Source: DATKQY01 sp035532475
Lineage (GTDB): Bacteria > Actinomycetota > Acidimicrobiia > Acidimicrobiales > Bog-793
Assembly (NCBI GenBank): GCA_035532475.1
Contig: DATKQY010000040.1
Span: 52,843 to 116,842, forward strand
DNA: 64,000 nt
Reading direction: 5' to 3'
A program made the position numbers and the translations under genes. Positions 17,143 through 24,708 of the stretch are shown here, one piece after another. The notes under the pieces are model-generated. The model saw nothing but the letters and a program-made list of their open reading frames with translations, was not told the origin of the DNA and ran no database searches. Numbering within the stretch: position 1 is the first letter of the stretch; each line of letters starts with the position of its first letter.

Positions 17143-18006
17143 ATGAACAGGTTGAGCACCGAGAAACGGGGGCAGGTCGTCAGCCTCCTCTGCGAGGGCA
17201 TGAGCATCCGGTCCATCGTCCGCGTGACTGGCGTGGCGAAGAACACGGTGACGAAGCTCCTGGTCGACCTCGGTGCGGCTTGCTCCGAGTACCAGGACGC
17301 AGCGTTCACCAACCTGCCCTGCAAGGTCGTGGAGTGCGACGAGATCTGGGCGTACTGCTACTCCAAGCAGAAGAACGTCCCCGAGGAATATCGGGGCACC
17401 TTCGGCTACGGCGACGTGTGGACGTGGACGGCAATCGACGCGGACACGAAGCTCGTGCCGAGCTGGCTGGTGGGCGAACGCACGATGGCAGACGCCTACA
17501 CGTTCCTGTCCGACCTGAAGAGCCGCCTCCGCAATGCCCGCATCCAACTGACCACCGACGGGCTCGGCCACTACCTGCGGGTCGTAGATGGCTTGTGGGC
17601 CGACAACATCGACTTCGCCATGCTCCACAAGATCTACGGCGGCAGCGGGTCGGACACGCCGGAGCGGACGTACAGCCCGGCGGTGTGCACGGGGATCGAC
17701 ATCAAGGTCATTGCCGGCAACCCCGACCCCGACCGGATCTCGACCAGCTACGTGGAGCGTCAGAACCTCAGCATGCGGATGGGGATGCGCCGATTCACTC
17801 GGCTGACCAACGCGTTCTCAAAGAAGGTCGAGAACCTGGCGCACGCGGTCAGCCTGAACTTCATGTACTACAACTTCTGCCGCGTGCACTCGTCGCTCAC
17901 GATGATCAACGCGGACGGCACGCGGACCAAGCGGACGCCTGCGATGGCGGCAGGGATTGCGACCTATCCGTGGAGTGTGACGCAGATCGCGCAGCTAATC
18001 GACTGA
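17143..18006 (+). CDS. IS1-family-like DDE transposase
   Basis: The 287-residue product starts MNRLSTEKRGQVVSLLCEGM. An N-terminal helix-turn-helix (about 18-42, ending AKNTVTKLL) is followed by an RNase H-like core. Candidate catalytic residues are Asp66 in CDEIWAYCYSK, Asp139 in TTDGLGHY and Glu205 in YVERQNLSMRM. The C-terminal MRRFTRLTNAFSKKVENLAHAVSL and FMYYNFCRVHSSL match single-ORF IS1-type transposases. No frameshift is needed, unlike classical IS1 InsA-InsB. It cuts and joins the 17-bp ends and fits the 8-9 bp duplication. The upstream ATG at 17134 or an even earlier in-frame ATG at 17095 would add non-conserved residues. Its 3' end overlaps the convergent gene at 17995 by 12 bp. 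Confidence 0.92.
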   Translation: MNRLSTEKRGQVVSLLCEGMSIRSIVRVTGVAKNTVTKLLVDLGAACSEYQDAAFTNLPCKVVECDEIWAYCYSKQKNVPEEYRGTFGYGDVWTWTAIDADTKLVPSWLVGERTMADAYTFLSDLKSRLRNARIQLTTDGLGHYLRVVDGLWADNIDFAMLHKIYGGSGSDTPERTYSPAVCTGIDIKVIAGNPDPDRISTSYVERQNLSMRMGMRRFTRLTNAFSKKVENLAHAVSLNFMYYNFCRVHSSLTMINADGTRTKRTPAMAAGIATYPWSVTQIAQLID

Positions 18007-18495
18007 AACCATTCGGGGACTGGGAGAAATCGAGAACCCCGTGGCAGCTTGGATGGAGGGGAATTGCTCCAAAAGGTGCTGCATTTCCTCCATGGCTTCC
18101 GTCACCTTCTGGCTGAGTGCCGACATGCCTCGCTCATGAGCCGTGTCGAAATCGGCTGGAGGCTCAAGATCTACCCACTCAACGATGCCCTTGTCGTCAG
18201 AAGCGATTGCAAATGAGCAGACTCGTGCGCTAGCGAGGTTCCGCAGCACTTGGTCAAAGGCTTCGCCGGGGGCATCCCGAAGCGTGTCCAATTCGATGGA
18301 ACTGACATGGGCATAAGCCCAGGCATTCTCTGGGCCAGCATGTCCGACGACACACCAAAACAGGTAGGACACACTGTCTTGTTCGATCGCTCCGACGAGT
18401 GGAATGGTGAATTCATGGAAGACCTCTGTGAGGCTCGCAGCCTCCGATGGCTTCCATGGAGCGGCACCCTTTTCGATGTGAATGTGGTCACTCAT
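17995..18495 (-). CDS. Hypothetical protein B of the transposon (166 aa)
   Basis: I do not recognise this protein. It is acidic and lacks signal peptide and membrane helices. It begins MSDHIHIEKGAAPWKPSEAA and has a mixed alpha/beta look with FTIPLVGAIEQDSVSYLFWC and AWAYAHVSSIELDTL. A helical segment follows near SQKVTEAMEEMQHLLEQFPS. The start ATG 18495 is chosen because it overlaps the stop of the gene before it by four bases (ATGA); an upstream in-frame start at 18528 is less likely. Tight coupling to that gene and its place as transposon cargo are compatible with a toxin-antitoxin, immunity or regulatory pair, but nothing in the sequence proves it. Confidence 0.7.
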   Translation of the reverse strand: MSDHIHIEKGAAPWKPSEAASLTEVFHEFTIPLVGAIEQDSVSYLFWCVVGHAGPENAWAYAHVSSIELDTLRDAPGEAFDQVLRNLASARVCSFAIASDDKGIVEWVDLEPPADFDTAHERGMSALSQKVTEAMEEMQHLLEQFPSIQAATGFSISPSPRMVSVD

Positions 18496-18893
18496 CGCAT
18501 GGGTCCTTTGGAAATCTGGTTGAAGCACGCATCAAACCGTGCTGCCACAGGGCCATCCCAAACGCCGTCGCACGTCACGGCGAGATGGCCCGGTATCGTC
18601 TTCGATGCTCGGGACCGAACACGGAAGCCCGCGGCACGCAGGTCACGGACCGAAGCATACCTGACCGCGTCTGCGGAACCAGCCGCGTCTCCGCGGGAGA
18701 CTAACGGCACCGCTTCTTCTGGAGTCAAGCGCCCCAGAATCACAGACATGTACTTCTCGCCCTGTTCGGTTCGCAATCCGCTGCGGAACGAAAACCGAGG
18801 ACGTGACCACCGTCCGTTGAGACGCAGCTCTTGATGGCCCGTTTGCGTGACAGTCTCGTCCTCTAGCACGTCTTCGCCATCCGCCGGCGGCAC
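18492..18893 (-). CDS. Hypothetical protein A of the transposon (133 aa)
   Basis: I do not recognise this protein. It starts at GTG 18893, preceded by a TAGATT box ending 6 bp upstream, so a leaderless transcript is likely. The sequence is basic in the first third (LNGRWSRPRFSFRSGLRTEQ). It then has VRYASVRDLRAAGFRVRSRA and the C-terminal block HLAVTCDGVWDGPVAARFD. It overlaps protein B by four bases and is the gene nearest the right transposon end. A downstream ATG in GEKYMSVILGRL would give a much shorter product. It could be the partner of protein B in a two-gene module. Confidence 0.65.
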   Translation of the reverse strand: MPPADGEDVLEDETVTQTGHQELRLNGRWSRPRFSFRSGLRTEQGEKYMSVILGRLTPEEAVPLVSRGDAAGSADAVRYASVRDLRAAGFRVRSRASKTIPGHLAVTCDGVWDGPVAARFDACFNQISKGPMR

Positions 18894-18899
18894 ACTGTG

Positions 18900-18905
18900 A
18901 ATCTA
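18900..18905 (-). promoter_or_regulatory. Candidate -10 box for the hypothetical gene pair
   Basis: TAGATT on the minus strand lies 6 bp before the GTG at 18893 and 31 bp inside the right repeat. The same hexamer serves the groES promoter. No clear -35 is seen. Confidence 0.4.
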
Positions 18906-18936
18906 GGTCGCAGCACCGCGCGGAGCGACGGACTTC

Positions 18937-18953
18937 CAAACTGACCCACTACC
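18937..18953 (-). repeat. Right terminal inverted repeat
   Basis: CAAACTGACCCACTACC is the exact reverse complement of 15533-15549. Confidence 0.92.
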
Positions 18954-18961
18954 CATACGCC
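18954..18961. repeat. Right target-site duplication of the transposon
   Basis: CATACGCC, identical to 15525-15532. Removing the element and one copy restores a simple intergenic spacer between the ABC transporter and rplM. Confidence 0.9.
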
Positions 18962-19025
18962 GCGGGTCGCGTCACAGGCGGGCGGGGGCCGGGCCGGCCC
19001 GAAGGGGCCACCCGTGGGGCGGCGC

Positions 19026-19790
19026 TCAGAGCACGGCGGACAGAAAGGCCTTCGTGCGCTCGTGCCGGGGGTTGGCGATCACGTCGCGGGGGCTGCCCGA
19101 CTCGACGACGACCCCGCCGTCCATGAAGACGAGCGAGTCGCCGACCTCCCGGGCGAACCCGATCTCGTGGGTGACGACGATCATCGTCATCCCCTCTCCC
19201 GCGAGGCCGCGCATCACGTCGAGCACCTCGCCCACGAGCTCGGGGTCGAGGGCGCTTGTCGGCTCGTCGAACAGCATCAGCTTCGGCTGCATGGCGAGGG
19301 CCCGCGCGATCGCGACCCGCTGCTGCTGGCCGCCGGAGAGCTGGTTCGGGTAGGTGTCGCGCTTGTCGCCAAGCCCGACGCGCTCGAGCAGCTGCGTGGC
19401 GCGCGCCCCGGCCACGGCCCGCGGCTCGCGCTTTACGAGCACCGGTCCCGCCACCACGTTCTCGAGCGTGGTCATGTGCGGGAAGAGGTGGAAGTGCTGG
19501 AAGACCATGCCGATCTCGGCGCGCCGGCGGCAGATCTCGCGCTCGGGAAGCTCGTGGAGCCGCCCCCCGCGCTCCTCGTAGCCGACGAGGGTGCCGTCGA
19601 CGTAGAGCCGGCCGGCGTTGATGTTCTCGAGATGGTTGACGCAACGCAGGAAGGTCGACTTGCCCGACCCCGACGGACCGATCAGGCACATGACCTCGCG
19701 TGGCGCCACCTCCAAGGTGATGCCCTTTAGGACCTCGAGGCTCCCGTAGCGCTTGTGCACCGCCTCGGCGCGCACCATCGGCGCGGCCAC
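19026..19790 (-). CDS. Polar amino-acid ABC transporter ATP-binding protein (GlnQ-like)
   Basis: The 254-residue ATPase has Walker A GPSGSGKST, the Q-loop VFQHFHLFPH, the ABC signature LSGGQQQRVAIARALA, Walker B LMLFDEPTSALDP and the switch THEIGFA. FQHFHLFPHMT and the PTSALDPELVGEVL stretch are characteristic of the polar amino-acid uptake class (GlnQ, HisP). It powers the permease encoded just upstream. The start GTG 19790 is preferred because GAGG within the last permease codons lies 7 bp before it; ATG 19778 is the alternative. The gap to the permease stop is 2 bp. Confidence 0.93.
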   Translation of the reverse strand: MAAPMVRAEAVHKRYGSLEVLKGITLEVAPREVMCLIGPSGSGKSTFLRCVNHLENINAGRLYVDGTLVGYEERGGRLHELPEREICRRRAEIGMVFQHFHLFPHMTTLENVVAGPVLVKREPRAVAGARATQLLERVGLGDKRDTYPNQLSGGQQQRVAIARALAMQPKLMLFDEPTSALDPELVGEVLDVMRGLAGEGMTMIVVTHEIGFAREVGDSLVFMDGGVVVESGSPRDVIANPRHERTKAFLSAVL

Positions 19791-19792
19791 CG

Positions 19793-20734
19793 CTAGACCT
19801 CGCCCGTCGTGCCGGGGGACGGCGCGCGCAGCCTGCCGAGGTTCCGCAGGAGCTGGGTCCGAAGCGGTGGGTACCGGACGGTCGCCACCGCCCCCCGGGC
19901 GTAGTGGCGCTCGACGAAGAACTGGCCGATGGTCAGCACGCTCGACAAGGTGATGTACCAGAGGCTCGCCACGATCAGCATCGGGATGATCTGGTACGTG
20001 CGCGCCGCGATCAGCAATGACTCGCCGGTCAGCTCGTAGACGGCGGCGACCGACGCGAGGGCCGAGGTCTTCAGCATCGAGATGACCTCGTTGCCCGTCG
20101 GCGGGACGATGACGCGCATCGCCTGGGGGAGCACGATCTTGCGCATCACCAGCGTGCGCCGCATCCCGAGCGACTGGGCGGCCTCGGTCTGGCCGTGGGC
20201 GACCGAGAGGATCCCCGCCCGGACGATCTCGGCGTAGTAGGCCGCCTCGTTCAAGCCGAGCGCGAGGATCGCCGCGTCGACCGCCGTGATGAAGGTCCCG
20301 GCGTTGCCGTGCGCGAACTGCGGGCCGAACGGCACGCCGATCCCGAGCGACGGGAAGAGCGCCGCGATGTTGTACCAGAAGAGCACCTGGATGAACACGG
20401 GGGTGCCCCGGAAGAACCAGATGTAGCACCAGCTCGAGCTCGACACGAGCGGGTTCGGGGAGAGGCGCATCACGGCGAGGACGACGCCCAGCACGATGCC
20501 GATCGCCATCGCACCGGCCGTGATCTCCAAGGTGAGCGCGACACCGCCGAGGACCGGGCTCGAGAACAGGTAGTGACCGACGACACGCCAGCCGAACCGG
20601 GGGTTCGTGACGAGCGCGTGGACGAGCATCGCGACGAGCACGAGGACGGCGGCCGTCGCCACCCACCGCCACGGATGGCGGAGGGGCGCCGCCCGGATCT
20701 CCTCCGGTCGGCGCCCCTCTGCGTCACTCGTCAT
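19793..20734 (-). CDS. Polar amino-acid ABC transporter permease (His/Glu/Gln/Arg type)
   Basis: The 313-residue membrane protein has an N-terminal helix (RWVATAAVLVLVAMLVHALV) and then a transmembrane core with TLEITAGAMAIGIVLGVVLA. FFRGTPVFIQVLFWYN, typical of this family, is also present. The EAA coupling motif reads EAAQSLGMRRTLVMRKIVLP and contacts the ATPase. Insertions after PSLGIGVPFGPQF suggest a somewhat longer periplasmic loop than in E. coli GlnP. It forms a homodimer or heterodimer channel; only one permease gene is visible here, favouring a homodimer. Confidence 0.92.
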   Translation of the reverse strand: MTSDAEGRRPEEIRAAPLRHPWRWVATAAVLVLVAMLVHALVTNPRFGWRVVGHYLFSSPVLGGVALTLEITAGAMAIGIVLGVVLAVMRLSPNPLVSSSSWCYIWFFRGTPVFIQVLFWYNIAALFPSLGIGVPFGPQFAHGNAGTFITAVDAAILALGLNEAAYYAEIVRAGILSVAHGQTEAAQSLGMRRTLVMRKIVLPQAMRVIVPPTGNEVISMLKTSALASVAAVYELTGESLLIAARTYQIIPMLIVASLWYITLSSVLTIGQFFVERHYARGAVATVRYPPLRTQLLRNLGRLRAPSPGTTGEV

Positions 20735-20773
20735 AGCGGCCCCCGTTGGCCGTGCCGCCGGAAGCCCTGCGCG

Positions 20774-21679
20774 CTACGAGACGATCCGCGGGTTCGTGAT
20801 CGAGCCGGTCTGGGTGCCCCACTTCGCCAGGATCTTGGCGTAGATCCCATCCTTCATGAGCACCTTCATCGCGGCGAGCACCGCCTTGTCAAGCGTCGTC
20901 GACTTCGCGAACGCGAGGCCGTAGGGCGCAACCTTGAAGGCCGAACCGTTGAGCTTGAACTGCCCGCCGGACTGCTTCACGATGTACGCAGCGACCTGGG
21001 AGTCCGAGAAACCGAGCTGTGCCCGGCCGCTCGAGACGGCCAGGTTGGCCTGGTTCTGGTCGTTGTAGCCGAGCACGGTGACGCCGGCCTTCTTCGCCTT
21101 CTTGCAGGCGGTGTTCTGCGCCTGGGCGTCGGTCTGCTCGGTGGTGCCGCTTTCGACCGAGACCGTCTTGCCGCACAGGCTCGCCAGGCCGTTCAGCTTC
21201 AAGGTGCTGGACGCCTTGGTGTAGTAGCCCTCGCCGGCCTGGAAGTAGGAGACGAAGTTCACGACCTTCGCGCGGGCGCTCGTGATCGTGAACGACGAGT
21301 TCCCGACGTCGAACTTGCCCGCCTGCAGGCCGGTGATGATCGTGTCGAAGGTGATGTTCTCCAGCTTGGCCTTCACGCCCATCACCGCCGACAGCGCGAC
21401 AGCGAGGTCGGCGTCCATCCCGACGATGGTCTTGCCGTTCGCGGCGACGAACTCGTCCGGCGGGTACGTCGCGTCCATCGCGTAGGTGACGATGCCCGAC
21501 TTCGCGGTGGCCGCCGGGACCAGCTTGGCCACGGCCGGGTCCTTCGGGGGCCTCGGGATGGCCGCGGCCCCTCGGACCGTGGCACCCGCTGGCGCCCCGA
21601 TCGCCAGGAGCGACGCCGCTACGAACGCGCCGGCCGAGGCCGCGAGGAACCGGCCGAGCCGGGTGCGGATCTGCGTCAT
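20774..21679 (-). CDS. Amino-acid ABC transporter substrate-binding protein (SBP family 3)
   Basis: The 301-residue protein starts with a Sec signal peptide (MTQIRTRLGRFLAASAGAF, then VAASLLAIGAPAG). The mature part has VTYAMDATYPPDEFVAANGK, MDADLAVALSAVMG, FDTIITGLQAGKFDV and a C-terminal GIYAKILAKWG, the usual layout of cluster F binding proteins. No lipobox cysteine is seen, so it may be released or held by another means. The start ATG 21679 has GGGAGG six bases upstream, and TATGCT at 21717-21712 is a possible -10 box. The ligand is likely a polar or charged amino acid but cannot be read from sequence alone. Confidence 0.9.
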   Translation of the reverse strand: MTQIRTRLGRFLAASAGAFVAASLLAIGAPAGATVRGAAAIPRPPKDPAVAKLVPAATAKSGIVTYAMDATYPPDEFVAANGKTIVGMDADLAVALSAVMGVKAKLENITFDTIITGLQAGKFDVGNSSFTITSARAKVVNFVSYFQAGEGYYTKASSTLKLNGLASLCGKTVSVESGTTEQTDAQAQNTACKKAKKAGVTVLGYNDQNQANLAVSSGRAQLGFSDSQVAAYIVKQSGGQFKLNGSAFKVAPYGLAFAKSTTLDKAVLAAMKVLMKDGIYAKILAKWGTQTGSITNPRIVS

Positions 21680-21788
21680 GATGCCTCCCACCTGCCAGAT
21701 CGGACGGCCAGAGCATAGCCAGTCGCTGCGGTGCATTTCGGTGCTCGTCATGTCGAGTTCACCGGACCGTAACGCGATCTGCGGACGG

Positions 21789-22718
21789 TCAGCTCCAGGA
21801 CCCACCGAGCTCGTCGGCGTAGCGGACGGCGACCAGGCAGAGCCCCTCGGGCGGCGCGAGCTGCGGCGCGCCGGTCCGCTCGCCGCTGCGCAGCAGGGCC
21901 ACGACGTCGCTCGGACGGATCCGGCCCGTGCCGGCGGCGACCAGCGCGCCGACGGCGGAACGCACCATCTGGTGGCAGAACGCCTTCGCCTCGATCTCGA
22001 ATCGCAGCACGCCCTCGCCCGCATCCTTCCAGCGTGCGTCGAGCACCCGTCGGGTGAGCGGGCCCGACGGCCGATCGGGGGGTCGGCGGCAGAAGGCGGC
22101 GAAGTCGTGCTCGCCGACGAGCGGGTCGGTCGCCAGGCGCAGCACGGCGAGGTCGACGGGCTCGCCGACGTGCCAGACCTGGTGCCGGCGCAGCGGGTTG
22201 CGTCGGCCGACCTCGACGTCGTAGCGATACCGGCGGGAGAGCGCCGAGCGTCGGGCGTCGAAGTCGGCGGGGACGGTGAGCGCCCGCCAGACCTCGACGT
22301 CGGGACCGGCCTGGTGCGAGAGCGAGCTCGCGAGGGCCGCCAGCTCCTCCCCCGGCGCGCCGGAGGCGCCGTAGCGGCGGGCCAGCAGCCCGGCCGCGAG
22401 GTCGACGTGGACGACCTGGGCGGTCGCGTGGACGCCGCTGTCGGTGCGCCCGGCGCAGGTCCAGGCCACCGGAGCACCGGTGATCGCCTCGAGCGCCTCG
22501 CCCAGCGCGCCCGCGACGGTGCGCTGGTCGGGCTGGGCGGCGAAGCCGTGGAAGCCGGAGCCGTCGTACGCGACGCCGAGGGCGACGCGAACGAGCGGCC
22601 CGGAGGGGGCCGCCCGTTCCTCGTGCGATATGTCCCGCGGCGCCTCGAGCAGAGGGTGGTGCGGCCGGCCGTCGTCCGGCGGGTCGGGCTCGGCCGCCCC
22701 GAGGTCGAACAGGGTCAA
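21789..22718 (-). CDS. truA: tRNA pseudouridine(38-40) synthase TruA
   Basis: TruA converts U38-U40 in the tRNA anticodon arm to pseudouridine. The catalytic Asp lies in CAGRTDSGVHATAQV; LSRRYRYDV, HDFAAFCRRPP and FCHQMVRSAVGALVAAG match the family. About 40 N-terminal residues before VRVALGVAYDGSGFHGFA are extra relative to most TruA. The ATG overlaps the rplQ stop by four bases, so truA is the last gene of the alpha operon. Confidence 0.95.
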   Translation of the reverse strand: MTLFDLGAAEPDPPDDGRPHHPLLEAPRDISHEERAAPSGPLVRVALGVAYDGSGFHGFAAQPDQRTVAGALGEALEAITGAPVAWTCAGRTDSGVHATAQVVHVDLAAGLLARRYGASGAPGEELAALASSLSHQAGPDVEVWRALTVPADFDARRSALSRRYRYDVEVGRRNPLRRHQVWHVGEPVDLAVLRLATDPLVGEHDFAAFCRRPPDRPSGPLTRRVLDARWKDAGEGVLRFEIEAKAFCHQMVRSAVGALVAAGTGRIRPSDVVALLRSGERTGAPQLAPPEGLCLVAVRYADELGGSWS

Positions 22719-23074
22719 TCCCGAACGAACTCGACCCGGGCCATCGGGGCGTTGTCGCCCGGACGCGGGCCGAGCTTCAAGATGCGCAGGTAGCCGCCGG
22801 GCCGGTCCACGTAACGGGGACCGATCTCGGCGAAGAGCTTGTGCGCCATCTCCTTGTCGCGGATGAACGCGACGACCTGGCGCTGGTTGTGGACGCCGCC
22901 GGCGCGCGCCTTGGTGATCAGCTTCTCGGCGACGGGCCGGAGCGCCTTCGCCTTCGCCTCGGTGGTGACGATCGCCTCGGCGGCGATCAGCGACGCCACG
23001 AGGTTGCCGAGCATCGCCTTTTGATGGGCGGGGCCACTGCCGAAGCGGGCACCCTTCTTCGGTGCGGCCGGCAT
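22715..23074 (-). CDS. rplQ: 50S ribosomal protein L17
   Basis: The 119-residue L17 has the conserved AHQKAMLGNLVASLIA, VTTEAKAKALRPVAEKLIT and GGYLRILKLGPRPGDNAPMA. It lies near the tunnel exit of the 50S subunit. The N-terminus is slightly changed (MPAAPKKGARFGSGPAHQKA instead of a typical MPRPTKGPRLG start), but the core is normal. One base separates it from rpoA. Confidence 0.96.
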   Translation of the reverse strand: MPAAPKKGARFGSGPAHQKAMLGNLVASLIAAEAIVTTEAKAKALRPVAEKLITKARAGGVHNQRQVVAFIRDKEMAHKLFAEIGPRYVDRPGGYLRILKLGPRPGDNAPMARVEFVRD

Positions 23075-23075
23075 C

Positions 23076-24017
23076 TCAGTAGCCTTCGCCGGCGAGCGAG
23101 AGGCCCCGCTCGTCGAGGCGCTGGATGACCTCGTCGAGGGACTTCTGGCCGAAGTTCGTGATGTTCAACAGGTCGGCCGGCGTGCGCTCGACGAGCTCGC
23201 CGATCGAGTTGATCTGGGCGCGCTTCAGGCAGTTGCGCGGCCGCTCGGACAGGTCGAGGTCCTCGATCGGCTGGTCGAGGTCGGGCGAGCCGCTGGTCGA
23301 GGTCCCGACGTCGCCGAGCTCGAGGCCCTGGGCGTCCTCGGAGAGCTCGGCGACGAGGCCGACGAGGGCGCGCAGCGTCTGGCCCGCGGAGGCGAGCGCC
23401 TCACGCGGGGTCACCGACCCGTCCGTCTCGATGTCGAGCACCAGCCGGTCGAAGTCCGTCGACTGCTCGACCCGGGTCGGCTCGACCGCGAAGGCGACGC
23501 GCCGCACCGGCGAGAAGATGGCGTCCACCGGGATCACGCCGATCGTCGCCGAGTGCTTGTTCCGCTCGGCCGAGACGTAGCCCTTCCCCCGCTCGACGGT
23601 GACGTCCATCGCCAGGCGGCCCTTGGCGTTCACCGTCGCGAGGTGCAGCTCGTGGTTCAGCACCTGGACGTCGGAGGTCGTCTTCAGGTCGGCGCCGGTG
23701 ACCTCGGCGGGACCGCGCACGTCGACCCGCAGCGTCACCGAGTCGTCGCTCTCGGAGGTCAGCACCAGGTCCTTCAGGTTCAAGATGACGTCGCTGACGT
23801 CTTCCTTCACCCCCTGCAGGTAGGTGAACTCGTGCAGCGCGTCGTCGAAACGCACCTGGGTGACGGCCGCGCCCGGAATCGAGGACAGGAGCGTCCGCCG
23901 GAGCGAGTTGCCCAGCGTGTGACCGAAACCTGGGTCGAGTGGGCCGATCGCGAACCGCTGGCGGTTCGCTTCCTCCTCGCCGACGGCCTCGACGGTGGGT
24001 CGCTGGATGATGAGCAT
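23076..24017 (-). CDS. rpoA: DNA-directed RNA polymerase subunit alpha
   Basis: The 313-residue alpha subunit has the N-terminal assembly domain (MLIIQRPTVEAV, PLDPGFGHTLGNSLRRTLLS), a linker rich in Ser/Asp, and the C-terminal domain. The latter has LDLSERPRNCLKRAQINSIG and two HhH-like motifs contacting UP elements. Start and end agree with family length. It follows rpsD, as in other alpha operons. Confidence 0.98.
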   Translation of the reverse strand: MLIIQRPTVEAVGEEEANRQRFAIGPLDPGFGHTLGNSLRRTLLSSIPGAAVTQVRFDDALHEFTYLQGVKEDVSDVILNLKDLVLTSESDDSVTLRVDVRGPAEVTGADLKTTSDVQVLNHELHLATVNAKGRLAMDVTVERGKGYVSAERNKHSATIGVIPVDAIFSPVRRVAFAVEPTRVEQSTDFDRLVLDIETDGSVTPREALASAGQTLRALVGLVAELSEDAQGLELGDVGTSTSGSPDLDQPIEDLDLSERPRNCLKRAQINSIGELVERTPADLLNITNFGQKSLDEVIQRLDERGLSLAGEGY

Positions 24018-24060
24018 CTTGTCTGGCTCCTGTGTGCCGCTGTCGTACTGCTGCGTGCGC

Positions 24061-24687
24061 CTACTTCGAGTACAGCTCGACGATGAGCTGCTCGCGCACC
24101 TGGGTGTCGATCTGCTCCCGCTCGGGGAGGGCGCGGACTCGCACCGCGTTGCCGCCGTCCTCGACCTCGAGCCAGCCCGGTACCGGGCGGTCGATCGTAT
24201 CGAGGTTCTGGCGGACGGTGATCACGTCGCGTGAGGCCGGGGCGAGGGAGACGACGTCTCCGGGGCGCAAGCGGTGGCTCGGGATGGTGGCCCGCTTGCC
24301 GTTCACGAGGACGTGGCCGTGGTTGACGAGCTGGCGCGCCTGGGCGCGGCTCGCCCCCCACAGGGCACGGAAGGCGATGTTGTCGAGACGGAGCTCGAGC
24401 ATCCGCAGCAGGTTCTCGCCCGTGATGCCGCTCTGGCGGTTCGCCTCCTCGTAGAGGTTGCGGAACTGCTTCTCGAGCACGCCGTAGATGCGCCGCGCCT
24501 TCTGCTTCTCCCGCAGCTGCGCGAGGTACTCCGAACCCTGGCGCGTCCGGTCGCGACCGTGCTCCCCCGGCGGGTACGGCCGGCGCTCGATGGGGCACGC
24601 CATGCTCTCGCACTTCGGGCCCTTCAAGAACAGCTTTACCTTCTCCCGGCGGCAGAGCCTGCACGCCGGGCCCGTGTAGCGGGCCAT
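24061..24687 (-). CDS. rpsD: 30S ribosomal protein S4 (zinc-binding form)
   Basis: The 208-residue S4 nucleates 30S assembly. The N-terminus has four cysteines (CRLC ... KCESMAC), the zinc-binding C+ form. The S4 RNA-binding domain LELRLDNIAFRALWGASRAQ and HGHVLVNGKRATIPSHRLRPG are intact, and it ends IVELYSK. Confidence 0.97.
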   Translation of the reverse strand: MARYTGPACRLCRREKVKLFLKGPKCESMACPIERRPYPPGEHGRDRTRQGSEYLAQLREKQKARRIYGVLEKQFRNLYEEANRQSGITGENLLRMLELRLDNIAFRALWGASRAQARQLVNHGHVLVNGKRATIPSHRLRPGDVVSLAPASRDVITVRQNLDTIDRPVPGWLEVEDGGNAVRVRALPEREQIDTQVREQLIVELYSK

Positions 24688-24708
24688 GCTCCTCCTCCGT
24701 CGATCCCG

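Larger units (their letters stand above)
15533..18953. mobile_element. 3421-bp IS1-like transposon with four passenger genes
   Basis: The element is bounded by perfect 17-bp terminal inverted repeats and an 8-bp direct repeat of the target. It contains a complete DDE transposase gene on the plus strand at 17143-18006. Passengers are a basic 81-residue protein (plus), an AAA+ ATPase (minus) and two overlapping genes of unknown function (minus). The DNA is clearly AT-richer than the flanking genes, a sign of recent acquisition. Repeats, duplication size and transposase point to the IS1 family, whose ISMhu11-like branch is known to include long elements; family assignment is from memory of the family and needs a database check. 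All genes look intact, so the element may be active. Confidence 0.9.

Noticed and set aside
17125..17628. 167-codon minus-strand frame inside the transposase gene
   Set aside because: It is antisense to the conserved catalytic part of the transposase and lacks motifs and a start site.
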